Shown here: positions 6,661 to 14,913 of the stretch, in pieces
Numbering within the stretch: position 1 is the first letter of the stretch
Layout of the letters: each line of letters opens with the position of its first letter
NCBI GenBank assembly: GCA_937938065.1
Contig: CALDBH010000072.1
Coordinates: forward strand, 1 to 16,217
From: an uncultured Sulfurovum sp.
Lineage (GTDB): Bacteria; Campylobacterota; Campylobacteria; Campylobacterales; Sulfurovaceae
DNA length: 16,217 nt
Direction of reading: 5' to 3'
Made by a program: the position numbers and the translations under genes
The notes under the pieces: model-generated
What the model was told of the DNA's origin: nothing
Database searches by the model: none
Seen by the model: the letters and a program-made list of their open reading frames with translations, nothing else

Positions 6661-7635
6661 ATGGTAACAATGAAAGACTTACTCGAATGTGGTGTACACT
6701 TCGGACACCAAACAAGAAGATGGAATCCAAAAATGAAAAAATTCATTTTCGGTGCAAGAAAGAACATCTATATTATCGACCTTCAAAAAACACTTAGATA
6801 CTTCAAATATACTTACAATGTTGTAAGAGATGCAGCAGCTGAAGGACAAACTGTACTTTTCGTAGGTACTAAAAAACAAGCTAGACAAGCAGTTAAAGAG
6901 CACGCTGAAAGATGTGGTATGCCTTACGTTGCAACTAGATGGTTAGGTGGTATGTTAACAAACTACCCAACAATGAAAAAATCAATCAGAAAACTTGAGA
7001 TCATCGAGCAAATGGAAGAGACTGGTCAAATCAATCTTCTTACTAAGAAAGAAGCATTAATGCTTAAGAGAAAGAAAGAGAAATTAAGTTCTTACCTCGA
7101 AGGTTTCAGACACATGAAAAAACTTCCAGACATGATGTTTGTTGTAGATTCTGTTAAAGAACACATTGCTGTTAAAGAAGCAAGAAGACTTGGTATGAAA
7201 GTTGTTGCACCACTTGACACTAACTGTGATCCTGATATGGTTGATTATCCAATTCCAGGAAATGATGATGCTATCCGTTCAATTAACCTTTTCTGTAAAG
7301 AAATGGCTGAAGCGATCATCGAAGGTAAAGCTATATATGCTGAAGCAACTGGTGGAGATGTTGAAGAAGCAACAAGTGAAGAAGTAGCAGAAGTTATGGC
7401 TGAAGCAGCATCTGAAGAAGAAGTTGCAGCACTTGTAGAAGAGAAAGCAGCACCTAAAGCAGAAAGTAAAGGTGATGATTTAACAAAACTTACAGGTATC
7501 GGTAAAGTGGGTAATGAAAAGTTGATTGATGCAGGTATTACTACATATGCACAAATTGCTAAAATGAGTGAAGAAGAAGCTGCAAATTTTAAAGTTAAAG
7601 CTGAAGCAATTGCTGAAGCAAAAGAATTAGTATAA
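6661..7635 (+). CDS. rpsB: 30S ribosomal protein S2 with C-terminal helix-hairpin-helix extension
   Basis: Residues 1 to about 228 are a complete S2 protein of the small ribosomal subunit, needed for S1 binding and start-site selection. Visible S2 landmarks are [16 protein letters not shown] (10-25), IYIIDLQKT (36-44), [10 protein letters not shown] (92-101), DTNCDPD (187-193), and [11 protein letters not shown] (198-208). The protein is 324 residues against 241 in E. coli. The excess is an acidic Ala/Glu linker (about 233-270) and a compact module at 272-324 with [20 protein letters not shown] and [10 protein letters not shown]. That module has the form of the helix-hairpin-helix domain in some nucleic-acid-binding proteins. 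Thirteen of 14 arginines are AGA. ATG 6661 has AAGGAG 6 bases upstream. It is co-transcribed with tsf, 10 bases downstream. Confidence 0.97.
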   Translation: MVTMKDLLECGVHFGHQTRRWNPKMKKFIFGARKNIYIIDLQKTLRYFKYTYNVVRDAAAEGQTVLFVGTKKQARQAVKEHAERCGMPYVATRWLGGMLTNYPTMKKSIRKLEIIEQMEETGQINLLTKKEALMLKRKKEKLSSYLEGFRHMKKLPDMMFVVDSVKEHIAVKEARRLGMKVVAPLDTNCDPDMVDYPIPGNDDAIRSINLFCKEMAEAIIEGKAIYAEATGGDVEEATSEEVAEVMAEAASEEEVAALVEEKAAPKAESKGDDLTKLTGIGKVGNEKLIDAGITTYAQIAKMSEEEAANFKVKAEAIAEAKELV

Positions 7636-7645
7636 GGCATAATAA

Positions 7646-8707
7646 ATGGCAAATTTTGGACCTAAAGATATTAAAAAACTAAGAGAAATGACTGATGCAG
7701 GAATGATGGACTGTAAAAAAGCATTGGCTGAATCTGACGGAGACATGGACAAAGCAGTTGCATGGCTTAGAGATCAGGGTATGGGTGCTGCAGCGAAGAA
7801 AGCTGGTAAAACAGCTGCTGAAGGTTCTGTCGCTGTTAAAGTTGAAGGTAAAAAAGCAGTGATCGTTGAGATCAACTCGCAAACTGACTTTGTGGCACAA
7901 AATGATAAGTTTAAAGCATTGCTTTCAACTGTTGTAAACCATGCATTTGATAACAACCTTGCTGATGCAGATGCGATCAATGCTTCAACGATCAATGGCG
8001 AGCCGTTTTCTGAGTATCTTTCTCAGCAAATTGCTACTATCGGTGAAAAACTCGTAGTAAGAAGAGCAGCACTTATTAATGCTGATGAGAACACAGCAGT
8101 AAACGGTTACGTTCACTCTAATTCTCAAAATGGTGTAATCATTGAAGCTAAATGTGATTCTGCTGCTACTGCTGAAGCGATGACTCCAGTACTTAAAGAG
8201 ATCGCAATGCACGCTGCTGCTATGTCACCATCAACACTTTCTTATAAAGATTTTGATGCTGATTTCGTAGCTGAAGAGACTAAAGGTAGAATCATTGCTA
8301 TCGAAAAAGAGAATGAAGAACTTGTAAGACTTGGTAAAACACTTAAAAATGTTCCTCAGTATATCTCTATGAGTCAATTAACTGAAGAAGTTATGGCTGA
8401 AGCAGAAGAAGCACTGAAAGCGGTATTGGCTGCTGAAGGTAAACCAGAGAAGATCTGGGACAAGATCCTTCCAGGTAAGATCGCAAGATTTATCGCTGAC
8501 AATACAACACTTGACCAAGAGCAGTGTCTTCTTGATCAAAACTTTGTAATGGATGACAGTAAAACAGTTCTTGAATACGTTCAAGAAAAAGCAAAAGCAG
8601 CCGGTGGTTCAGCTAACATCGTACATTTTGTAAGACTTGAAGTTGGTGAAGGAATTGAAGTAGCAGAAGAAGATTTTGCTGCTGAAGTTGCTGCACAAAT
8701 GGGATAA
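7646..8707 (+). CDS. tsf: Translation elongation factor Ts
   Basis: EF-Ts exchanges GDP for GTP on EF-Tu during elongation. The 353-residue product starts with the UBA-like domain (KLREMTDAGMMDCKKALAES at 11-30) and continues with DGDMDKAVAWLRDQG. The EF-Tu-contacting motif TDFV is at 80-83 within INSQTDFVAQND. The rest is the two-part dimerisation core. It is longer than E. coli EF-Ts (283) but close to the roughly 350 residues I recall for Campylobacter, so the extra length is lineage-typical. The ATG is 10 bases after the rpsB stop; the binding site AAGG overlaps that stop. The arginines checked are all AGA, as in rpsB. Two hairpins follow the stop. Confidence 0.97.
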   Translation: MANFGPKDIKKLREMTDAGMMDCKKALAESDGDMDKAVAWLRDQGMGAAAKKAGKTAAEGSVAVKVEGKKAVIVEINSQTDFVAQNDKFKALLSTVVNHAFDNNLADADAINASTINGEPFSEYLSQQIATIGEKLVVRRAALINADENTAVNGYVHSNSQNGVIIEAKCDSAATAEAMTPVLKEIAMHAAAMSPSTLSYKDFDADFVAEETKGRIIAIEKENEELVRLGKTLKNVPQYISMSQLTEEVMAEAEEALKAVLAAEGKPEKIWDKILPGKIARFIADNTTLDQEQCLLDQNFVMDDSKTVLEYVQEKAKAAGGSANIVHFVRLEVGEGIEVAEEDFAAEVAAQMG

Positions 8708-8721
8708 GGGTCTCCCCTTAT
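8704..8721 (+). terminator. First hairpin after tsf
   Basis: A perfect 7-bp stem (ATAAGGG 8704-8710, CCCTTAT 8715-8721) with TCTC loop starts on the tsf stop codon and is followed by TCTTTCTTTC. This has the form of an intrinsic terminator with an imperfect T tract. Confidence 0.6.
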
Positions 8722-8730
8722 TCTTTCTTT

Positions 8731-8754
8731 CTATCCAAACAGTTGTTTGGATAG
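8731..8754 (+). terminator. Second hairpin after tsf (intrinsic terminator)
   Basis: A perfect 10-bp stem (CTATCCAAAC 8731-8740, GTTTGGATAG 8745-8754) with AGTT loop is followed by GTTCTTAAATTTTTCC and a run of seven T. Together with the first hairpin it should end the rpsB-tsf transcript efficiently. Confidence 0.72.
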
Positions 8755-8804
8755 GTTCTTAAATTTTTCCTTTTTTTCTCAATATACCCATTACATTTTT
8801 ATGT

Positions 8805-8810
8805 TAAAAT
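8805..8810 (+). promoter_or_regulatory. Probable -10 box for the LolD-like ATPase gene
   Basis: TAAAAT lies 26 bases before the ATG, just after the tsf terminators, in the local context TGTTAAAATA that resembles the other -10 boxes in this window. No -35 hexamer is evident. It allows the ATPase gene to be expressed independently of tsf. Confidence 0.45.
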
Positions 8811-8835
8811 ATGCCAAATAATTTAAAGGCAACAG

Positions 8836-9486
8836 ATGTCCCAATCTTTATTGGAAGCGAAAAATATTTCTCACAGTTTTGATACTCTTTTATTTCATGA
8901 TGTCAATTTTTCTTTAAAACCATCTCAGAGTGCAGCTATCATTGGCCGAAGCGGTTGTGGAAAGTCTACACTTTTACATATATTTTCAACTTTTATTAAA
9001 CCTGATGAAGGCAGTGTAACACTTTTAGGAAAAGACCTTTACAGCCTTGATGATAAGACCATTGAGGCACTACGCCGTTATGATATAGGGATCATATTTC
9101 AGTTTCATTACCTGTTTAAAGGTATGACAGCAATGGAAAATGTCGAAGTGGCCAGTATGTTAAGTGCTGAGAAGATCGATGATACCATACTTGAAAAGTT
9201 AGAGATAAAAGAACTCATGAAACAAAAGATAGGTGAACTCTCAGGTGGACAGCAACAGCGTGTCTCTATAGCCAGGGTTTTAAGCAAAAACCCTCGTATC
9301 ATCTTTGCAGATGAACCTACAGGAAACTTAGACAAAGAGACTGCAGAGCTTGTGATGGATGTCCTGATGGACTACATTAAAGAGACAGGTGCCGGACTCT
9401 TACTAGTGACCCATGATGAGACTATGGAAGCACGTTGTGATGTTGCTTATAAGATCGAAGATAAAATACTGAAGGAGAAAGTATGA
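8836..9486 (+). CDS. ABC transporter ATP-binding protein, LolD/MacB-like
   Basis: This stand-alone 216-residue cytoplasmic ATPase has Walker A GRSGCGKST (37-45), Q-loop IIFQFHYLF (Q89), signature LSGGQQQR (135-142), Walker B RIIFADEP (154-161, E160), D-loop GNLD (163-166) and switch histidine H193. QFHYLFKGMTAMENV and the size are typical of the LolD/FtsE/MacB group, whose membrane partners are FtsX-like permeases. No such permease is in the window. The order rpsB-tsf-ATPase matches what I recall in Campylobacter jejuni, so this is probably an ancestral arrangement. AAAGG at 8825-8829 precedes the ATG by 6 bases. The stop overlaps the start of the next small gene (ATGA). Transport of lipoprotein or lipid is inferred only from similarity to LolD. 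Confidence 0.88.
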   Translation: MSQSLLEAKNISHSFDTLLFHDVNFSLKPSQSAAIIGRSGCGKSTLLHIFSTFIKPDEGSVTLLGKDLYSLDDKTIEALRRYDIGIIFQFHYLFKGMTAMENVEVASMLSAEKIDDTILEKLEIKELMKQKIGELSGGQQQRVSIARVLSKNPRIIFADEPTGNLDKETAELVMDVLMDYIKETGAGLLLVTHDETMEARCDVAYKIEDKILKEKV

Positions 9487-9608
9487 ATATAGATCTAATG
9501 AATGTACTGTATACAACCTCTATGATTATTTTGGCTTTTGTCGCAGCCATAGTAATCACAAAAACGATTTCTAAATATACAAAAAAAGAGGATGAAGAGC
9601 AAGAGTAG
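9483..9608 (+). CDS. 41-residue single-pass membrane protein coupled to the ATPase gene
   Basis: The protein has one strongly hydrophobic helix (about 12-27, TSMIILAFVAAIVITK) followed by a charged tail ending KYTKKEDEEQE. It was found by reading on from the ATPase stop. A strong site AAGGAG (9472-9477) stands 5 bases before its ATG, and the ATG overlaps the upstream TGA as ATGA, which is the mark of translational coupling. The positive residues after the helix suggest a periplasmic N-terminus and a cytoplasmic tail. I do not recognise the family. It could be an accessory subunit of the ATPase or an unrelated small membrane protein. Confidence 0.72.
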   Translation: MNIDLMNVLYTTSMIILAFVAAIVITKTISKYTKKEDEEQE

Positions 9609-9627
9609 CTAGAACGACTTTTGATCT

Positions 9628-10722
9628 CTACTTCGCTTGAGCGATAAGTACACCCTCTAGCAATTTATCTATATCCCCATCAAGTATAGCATCTACATTC
9701 GTAAAGGCCTGGTTGGACCTGGTGTCTTTGACCTGTTGGTAGGGTTGCATGACGTAAGAGCGTATCTGGTGTCCCCAACCTATATCTGATTTTTCTACAC
9801 CATCCAAGGCAGCTTGTTTTTTAGCCATTTCATACTCATAAAGACGAGATTTGAGCATCTTCATGGCTGCAGCTTTATTTTTATGCTGGCTTCTGTCATT
9901 TTGACATTGTACGATGATGTTTGTTTCGATGTGAGTGAGACGGATAGCTGATTCTGTTTTGTTGACATGTTGTCCGCCTGCACCTGAAGCACGGTAGGTG
10001 TCTACACGTATGTCTTTGTCTTCAATGACAATGTCTATATCATCATCTACTTCAGGTGAAACCATCACTGAAGAAAATGAAGTGTGACGTTTGGCATTGG
10101 AATCAAAAGGAGAGATACGTACAAGTCTATGAATGCCGTTCTCCACTTTGAGGTAGCCATAGGCATTTTCACCCTTGATGATGAAAGAGACATCTTTGAT
10201 ACCTGCTTCTTCTCCAGCCTGATAGTCAAGTCCTTCGACTTTAAAGCCATGTCTCTCTGCCCAACGCAAATACATACGATAGAGCATACTTGCCCAGTCC
10301 TGCGATTCAGTTCCACCAGCTCCTGGGTGTATAGAGACGATGGCATTGGCACCGTCATGTTCTCCACTGAGCATCATCTGTACTTCTAGTGCATTAGTAC
10401 TTTCCTGTAAGTTCTCTGCATCTTCATAAAGCATCTCCAAGGTCTCTTCATCATTTTCTGCTTTAGAGAGTTCAAAATATTCACTGGCATCATGTACGGC
10501 ATCATAGGCATTGTTGTACGTAGCAAGAATACGCTCTGCTTTGGTTTTCTCTTGAGAAATTTTTCCGGCATTGGCTGCATCGTTCCAAAAGTCAGCATCT
10601 TGCTGCATCTCTTCTATCTCTTTTAGTCTCTCTTGCAAGACCTCAGGCTTTACAATATTTTTAATATTATCCATTTTGATAGTAAGTGATTTGAGTAATT
10701 CGCTGTATTCGTATGCATCCAT
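9628..10722 (-). CDS. prfB: Peptide chain release factor 2
   Basis: RF2 recognises UAA and UGA stop codons and triggers peptide release. The 364-residue protein has the N-terminal helical domain, the stop-recognition tripeptide SPF (204-206, in [16 protein letters not shown]) and the catalytic GGQ (249-251, in [21 protein letters not shown]). SPF rather than the PAT-type motif of RF1 identifies it as RF2. Length equals E. coli RF2 (365). Unlike E. coli it is a single uninterrupted frame from ATG to TAG, with no programmed +1 frameshift near codon 25. It is divergent from panC across 63 bases and ends 19 bases from the convergent 41-residue gene. Confidence 0.97.
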   Translation of the reverse strand: MDAYEYSELLKSLTIKMDNIKNIVKPEVLQERLKEIEEMQQDADFWNDAANAGKISQEKTKAERILATYNNAYDAVHDASEYFELSKAENDEETLEMLYEDAENLQESTNALEVQMMLSGEHDGANAIVSIHPGAGGTESQDWASMLYRMYLRWAERHGFKVEGLDYQAGEEAGIKDVSFIIKGENAYGYLKVENGIHRLVRISPFDSNAKRHTSFSSVMVSPEVDDDIDIVIEDKDIRVDTYRASGAGGQHVNKTESAIRLTHIETNIIVQCQNDRSQHKNKAAAMKMLKSRLYEYEMAKKQAALDGVEKSDIGWGHQIRSYVMQPYQQVKDTRSNQAFTNVDAILDGDIDKLLEGVLIAQAK

Positions 10723-10738
10723 AGTAAAAACCTAGTGT

Positions 10739-10763
10739 AATTTTGATATGATTTTATCAAAAT
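10739..10763. promoter_or_regulatory. Overlapping divergent promoters of prfB and panC on an inverted repeat
   Basis: ATTTTGATA (10740-10748) and TATCAAAAT (10755-10763) are perfect 9-base arms around a 6-base centre. On the plus strand TATGAT (10747-10752) could be the panC -10. On the minus strand TAAAAT (10756-10751) could be the prfB -10. The two boxes overlap, so polymerase could serve only one gene at a time. A dimeric repressor site is an alternative reading. Confidence 0.45.
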
Positions 10764-10785
10764 ATAGCGAAATATGAGGTTAGAG

Positions 10786-11610
10786 ATGGTTATCGTTCGG
10801 ACAATAGAAGCTTTACAGGAAGCAAAAAATGCATTATCGGGTTCAATAGGTTTTGTGCCTACGATGGGAGCACTACATAAAGGACATCTTTCACTCATAC
10901 AACAAGCCAAAAAAGAGAATGAGCATCTCGTCGTTTCTATTTTTGTCAATCCTACACAGTTTTTAGAAGGCGAAGACTTAGATGCGTACCCTCGTAAAGA
11001 AGAAGCAGATACAAAGATATGTGAATTGGCAGGTGTCGATATACTCTTTATGCCTACCATAGATGCTATGTACGAAGATGATGAACTCTGCATAGGGGCA
11101 CCTGCAATTCGTGGGTACATTTTGGAAGGCGAAAAACGTCCTGGACATTTTGACGGTATGCTGCAAGTGGTGATGAAGCTGCTTAACCTCAGTGGTGCTA
11201 CTAATGCTTACTTTGGGAAAAAAGATGCGCAGCAGTTGGCACTCATCATGCAGATGGTTAAAAATTATTTTATGGATGTAAATATCATTCCCTGTGAGAT
11301 CATACGAGATGAGAATGGTTTGGCTTTAAGTAGTCGTAATGTCTACTTGAAAGGTGAAGAAAAAACACGTGCAATCTCTCTTGCACGCTCACTCAAACGA
11401 GCAACTAAAATGGTCATGGCAGGAGAACTCAATGTCGAATTGATCAAAAAAGAGATGTTAAGTGTACTTGAAGAGACAGATCAGGTTGAATATGTGGCTA
11501 TAGTAGACAGAGAATTTAATGCACTTGATAGTGTAGAGATAGGCAATACGATCATTCTTGTTGCAGCATGGGTAGGAAAGCCTAGATTGATCGATAATTT
11601 GTGGATCTAA
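10786..11610 (+). CDS. panC: Pantothenate synthetase (pantoate-beta-alanine ligase)
   Basis: PanC joins pantoate and beta-alanine using ATP, the last step to pantothenate on the way to coenzyme A. The 274-residue protein has the nucleotidyltransferase signature [13 protein letters not shown] (25-37, with the HxGH histidines H31 and H34), VNPTQF (54-59), the pantoate/ATP segment FGKKDAQQL (143-151) and [12 protein letters not shown] (174-185) containing the KMSKS-like loop. ATG 10786 is preferred over in-frame ATG 10774 because GAGG (10776-10779) lies 6 bases before it and the N-terminus then matches the family. No panB or panD is adjacent. The stop codon overlaps that of convergent ftsI. Confidence 0.96.
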   Translation: MVIVRTIEALQEAKNALSGSIGFVPTMGALHKGHLSLIQQAKKENEHLVVSIFVNPTQFLEGEDLDAYPRKEEADTKICELAGVDILFMPTIDAMYEDDELCIGAPAIRGYILEGEKRPGHFDGMLQVVMKLLNLSGATNAYFGKKDAQQLALIMQMVKNYFMDVNIIPCEIIRDENGLALSSRNVYLKGEEKTRAISLARSLKRATKMVMAGELNVELIKKEMLSVLEETDQVEYVAIVDREFNALDSVEIGNTIILVAAWVGKPRLIDNLWI

Positions 11611-13646
11611 AACAGATCTTCAAAAAGTTCATGTGTTGATTTATCTTTCGCAGGCTTTGTATTGACTGGTTTAGGGTCAGGTTTTGGTTCAAGTTTAAAA
11701 AGTTCTTTTACCGAAGGTGTCGGTTTTTTTACTGGCTTTACTGTCACTTTTTTCTTTTTTTCTTTTTGTGGTACGGTTGGTTCATGTATGATCTTTGGCG
11801 GGCTTTTTGGTTCCACTTTGATTTCGGGACTGGCTACTTCCAATCCGCCTTCAGGTTTAAGGTAATCAAGTTCTACAAGTATATCAAGCATTCTTCTAAA
11901 TGTCGGTACAGCTGATTGTGATGCGAAGTATTTATAGCGTTTTTTAGCACGTATTACCATAGCTCCGATCGTATATTTATGCCCTTCTTTATCGTTGGCA
12001 AAGCCATAAAAGCTACTATGATACTCTCTCACATAGCGACCTTTTTTAGCGATGTGAGCCGTTCCTGTTTTCCCACCTACTTCTAACCCTGGATACTGTG
12101 CTGCAACACCGGTACCGCGTTTGACTACTTCTAAAAGAATATCATGTATTTGGTTAGCAGCTTTTTTGCTAACGGCTTGCATATTTCCGATTTTAGGAGG
12201 AAGGGTATAGTGCTTACCTTTTGCATCTTGCAAGTAATCTACCAAACGAGGAGTCACGGCTAAACCATCATTATTGAAAGCGGAGTAAGCTTTCATCAGT
12301 TGGGTAAAAGTGACCATCATACCATAGCCAAATGAAGAGTTTGCTCTATGCATTTTATGATTAAGCAACCTAAGTGGTTTAAGAGAACCTGGCAGATCAC
12401 GTGAGAGGTCTATCCCTGTCTTTTGGGCGAGACCAAATTTGAGTAAACCTTCTCTAAACTCTTTGCCTGTAAGTAGCCATGAGATTTGAGACGTACCGAT
12501 GTTGGAAGAGTGCACAATGATATCCGTTACAGGGATAGACTCAAAATAATCATCATCACTTACACTTTGACCACCTGTAATATCAAATTTTTTATATCCT
12601 GTCTTAAACCATGTGTCAGGGGTGATTCTCTTTTTATCAAGTGCAAGTGCGACTGTAAGAGGTTTAAGTACTGAACCGGCCTCATAAGGGTACTCTGTAA
12701 ATTTTGGTACGAGTGCAGCGATATCTTTTTGTCTAATGTGCGAAGGGTCATAACGTTCAGAACTTGCCAAACTCAGTACTTTACCGGTTTCACTCTCCAT
12801 GATACCTACGATGATCTCATCAGCATCAATGCTGAGTTTCATTTGATCGATCATGAGTTCAACACGTCTTTGCAAAGCAAGAGGAATGTTGAGATGTAGA
12901 TCCAATCCGTCTACACGTTGTATCTTGATACTGTTTTTGTCATGGATGACTGCACCAACCACATCACGTTTACCCTGAAAGTATCCATTTTTCTTAGATG
13001 TAATATGTTTTTCGTATGCCCGTTCAAGACCTTTTTTCCCTGATGGACGGGTGTATTTGCCATCACTTTTATCACCTACATAGCCCAATATGGGACTTAA
13101 AACATCACCAAGTGGAAAGCGTCTGCTCTCTCCATTCTCGATAATATCCAAACCATAGACAACCTCTATACCACTACGGGTTTTGATAGACTGAAAGACA
13201 TCTAGTTTTCGTAATTTATAAGCGAGTGATTTGAGCTGCATAGCGGAGCGCGCATTAATGGTTTTAGAGAGGACAATATTGCCTTTTATCTCTTTGCCTT
13301 TACGATTTTTAAATCTTTTAAGAATCTTTTTCTCAGGGATACCGCTATAGATACTAAAGAGTTTGACAAAAAGTGCTTTTTTCTCAGGATCTATACTCGC
13401 ACCACGTACCACTGCTTGATAGGTTTTTTCTGAACTGCTGAGTGTATAATCATCTGCAGAGATGATAGCTCCGCGAAATGAACGGTCATGAATAGTAGAG
13501 TTATGGCTGGGAATACGTCTGTCTGAAGAGATGGTCTTCAGAACTGAAAATAAGAAAATACCCATGGCAAGCAGTAAGAGTAAAAAAAGAAAAGAAATTT
13601 TGTTCTTTCTTTGATGTATTGCTTTATTTTGTATTTCTTTATTCAT
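11607..13646 (-). CDS. ftsI: Septal peptidoglycan transpeptidase FtsI (class B penicillin-binding protein)
   Basis: FtsI crosslinks peptidoglycan at the division septum, anchored in the inner membrane with the enzyme in the periplasm. The 679-residue protein has one membrane anchor (about 18-37), the RGAIIS segment of the class B N-terminal domain (58-63), and a transpeptidase domain with SVLK (325-328, nucleophile S325), SSN (380-382) and KTG (526-528). After residue 600 comes a 75-residue Pro/Lys-rich tail ([38 protein letters not shown]) absent from E. coli FtsI (588). ATG 13646 follows AGAGGG by 4 bases. Proximity to divergent ftsW supports FtsI rather than the elongation enzyme PBP2 (MrdA). 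Confidence 0.92.
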   Translation of the reverse strand: MNKEIQNKAIHQRKNKISFLFLLLLLAMGIFLFSVLKTISSDRRIPSHNSTIHDRSFRGAIISADDYTLSSSEKTYQAVVRGASIDPEKKALFVKLFSIYSGIPEKKILKRFKNRKGKEIKGNIVLSKTINARSAMQLKSLAYKLRKLDVFQSIKTRSGIEVVYGLDIIENGESRRFPLGDVLSPILGYVGDKSDGKYTRPSGKKGLERAYEKHITSKKNGYFQGKRDVVGAVIHDKNSIKIQRVDGLDLHLNIPLALQRRVELMIDQMKLSIDADEIIVGIMESETGKVLSLASSERYDPSHIRQKDIAALVPKFTEYPYEAGSVLKPLTVALALDKKRITPDTWFKTGYKKFDITGGQSVSDDDYFESIPVTDIIVHSSNIGTSQISWLLTGKEFREGLLKFGLAQKTGIDLSRDLPGSLKPLRLLNHKMHRANSSFGYGMMVTFTQLMKAYSAFNNDGLAVTPRLVDYLQDAKGKHYTLPPKIGNMQAVSKKAANQIHDILLEVVKRGTGVAAQYPGLEVGGKTGTAHIAKKGRYVREYHSSFYGFANDKEGHKYTIGAMVIRAKKRYKYFASQSAVPTFRRMLDILVELDYLKPEGGLEVASPEIKVEPKSPPKIIHEPTVPQKEKKKKVTVKPVKKPTPSVKELFKLEPKPDPKPVNTKPAKDKSTHELFEDLF

Positions 13647-13667
13647 ATTTCCCTCTTATAGAGTGTA

Positions 13668-13702
13668 ATTTTATCAAAGTTATCTGTTAAATTTGATAAA
13701 AT
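13668..13702. promoter_or_regulatory. Symmetric divergent promoter pair for ftsI and ftsW
   Basis: ATTTTATCAAA (13668-13678) and TTTGATAAAAT (13692-13702) are perfect 11-base inverted repeats around 13 bases. Each arm ends in TAAAAT read outward: minus strand 13673-13668 for ftsI, plus strand 13697-13702 for ftsW. These positions predict starts near 13661 and 13709, short leaders in both cases. The -35 region of each promoter falls on the other's -10 arm, so binding should be mutually exclusive or coordinated. Confidence 0.55.
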
Positions 13703-13731
13703 ACTAATTAATAAATAAAAGAGAATACAAT

Positions 13732-14913
13732 ATGATAGACAAACCCCTTTTAGCTGGTGTCATGATACTTTTGACACTTTCTCTGGTAATGAGTTATTCT
13801 CTCTCTACCTATACGGTTGTACATTTTAATTATGCAGACTTCCACTTTTTTATACGACAAAGTATGGCTATTTTTATAGGGTTTGTCACGATGGTATTTT
13901 TAAGTAAAATGGATCCTGACAAATGGTTTTCAAGAATAGGGTTGTCACTATTTGTCCTCTTTTTTATTTTAATGATAGCAATGCAGTTTTTACCTTCTTC
14001 TCTAGTAAATGCAGTAGGGGGTGCTAAAAGATGGATACGTGTAGGACCGATGTCGATTGCACCTGTGGAATTCTTTAAAGTGGGGTTCATCTTCTTTTTA
14101 GCATGGAGTTTCTCACGTAAATTACTCAACAAAACAAAAATGAAATTTTGGGAAGAAGTACGCGCCTTTGCGCCTTATATTTTTGTCTTTCTTGTAGCAG
14201 TTGTGATTATCGCTGTCTTTCAAAAAGATTTAGGTCAAGTGGTGGTTCTGGGTGCGACATTGATGGTATTGTTTTTGTTTATAGGGAGTTCAAAGAAATT
14301 CTTTTTCACACTGCTTTCAGGTGGTTTTTTGGCCTTTATTGGGCTTATCTTCTTTGCTCCTCACCGTATGGCACGGATAAAAAGTTGGTGGGGAACTGTG
14401 CAAGATAATATACTTTCACTCTTCCCATTTGAATCAGTCCAAAACCTTCGTATAGAAGCAGGGAAAGAGCCTTATCAGATATCTAACTCCCTTAATGCTA
14501 TTCATAATGGCGGTTTTTTTGGACAAGGCCTGGGCAATGGTCAGTTTAAATTGGGCTATTTAAGTGAAGTACATACAGACTTTATTTTGGCAGGTATCAC
14601 AGAAGAGTTAGGGCTTTTAGGACTTACCTTAGTCACGTTTACCATGTTATTTATTGTATTTCGTATTTTCAAGATCGCTTCAAAAGTGAAAAATCCTATG
14701 TATTATCTCTTCTCTATAGGTGTAGGATTGTTGATCGCATTGGCATTTATTCTTAACTCTTATGGTATCTCAGGTATTACTCCGATTAAAGGAATTGCTG
14801 TACCGTTTTTAAGCTATGGTGGTTCACATATATGGGCTTCTTGTATCGCTATAGGTATGGTGTTGATGGTTTCTAAAAAAGTACCAAGAGACAGTAAAGG
14901 ACGCATAAAATGA
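13732..14913 (+). CDS. ftsW: SEDS-family peptidoglycan glycosyltransferase FtsW
   Basis: FtsW polymerises lipid II into glycan strands at the septum together with FtsI. The 393-residue multipass membrane protein has about nine to ten hydrophobic segments. Landmarks are GAKRWIRVGPMSIAPVEFFK (97-116), FQKDLGQ (163-169, D166 at the position of the essential SEDS aspartate), HTDFILAGITEELGLLG (281-297) and the terminal signature PFLSYGGSHIWAS (358-370). The usual QPSE element reads APVE here, probably a lineage variant. RodA/MrdB is the alternative; linkage to murG and divergent ftsI favours FtsW. AAAAGAGA (13717-13724) precedes the ATG. Its stop overlaps the murG start as ATGA. Confidence 0.93.
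   Translation: MIDKPLLAGVMILLTLSLVMSYSLSTYTVVHFNYADFHFFIRQSMAIFIGFVTMVFLSKMDPDKWFSRIGLSLFVLFFILMIAMQFLPSSLVNAVGGAKRWIRVGPMSIAPVEFFKVGFIFFLAWSFSRKLLNKTKMKFWEEVRAFAPYIFVFLVAVVIIAVFQKDLGQVVVLGATLMVLFLFIGSSKKFFFTLLSGGFLAFIGLIFFAPHRMARIKSWWGTVQDNILSLFPFESVQNLRIEAGKEPYQISNSLNAIHNGGFFGQGLGNGQFKLGYLSEVHTDFILAGITEELGLLGLTLVTFTMLFIVFRIFKIASKVKNPMYYLFSIGVGLLIALAFILNSYGISGITPIKGIAVPFLSYGGSHIWASCIAIGMVLMVSKKVPRDSKGRIK

Noticed and set aside
6456..6767. Minus-strand ORF across the rpsB leader
   Set aside because: It overlaps the leader and rpsB start, has no family resemblance, and its composition is typical of a shadow ORF.
7245..7652. 135-residue minus-strand ORF over rpsB, and similar ORFs over tsf
   Set aside because: These are low-complexity Ser/Ala shadows of Ala/Glu-rich plus-strand genes, with no independent support.
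8836..9486. The LolD-like ATPase as the missing NBD of the export operon
   Set aside because: It is 3 kb away behind other transcription units, sits in a conserved rpsB-tsf context, and its motifs match the LolD/MacB group rather than exporter-type NBDs.
10774..10785. Four extra residues at the start of PanC
   Set aside because: GAGG is ideally placed for ATG 10786 and would overlap the first codons if ATG 10774 were used.
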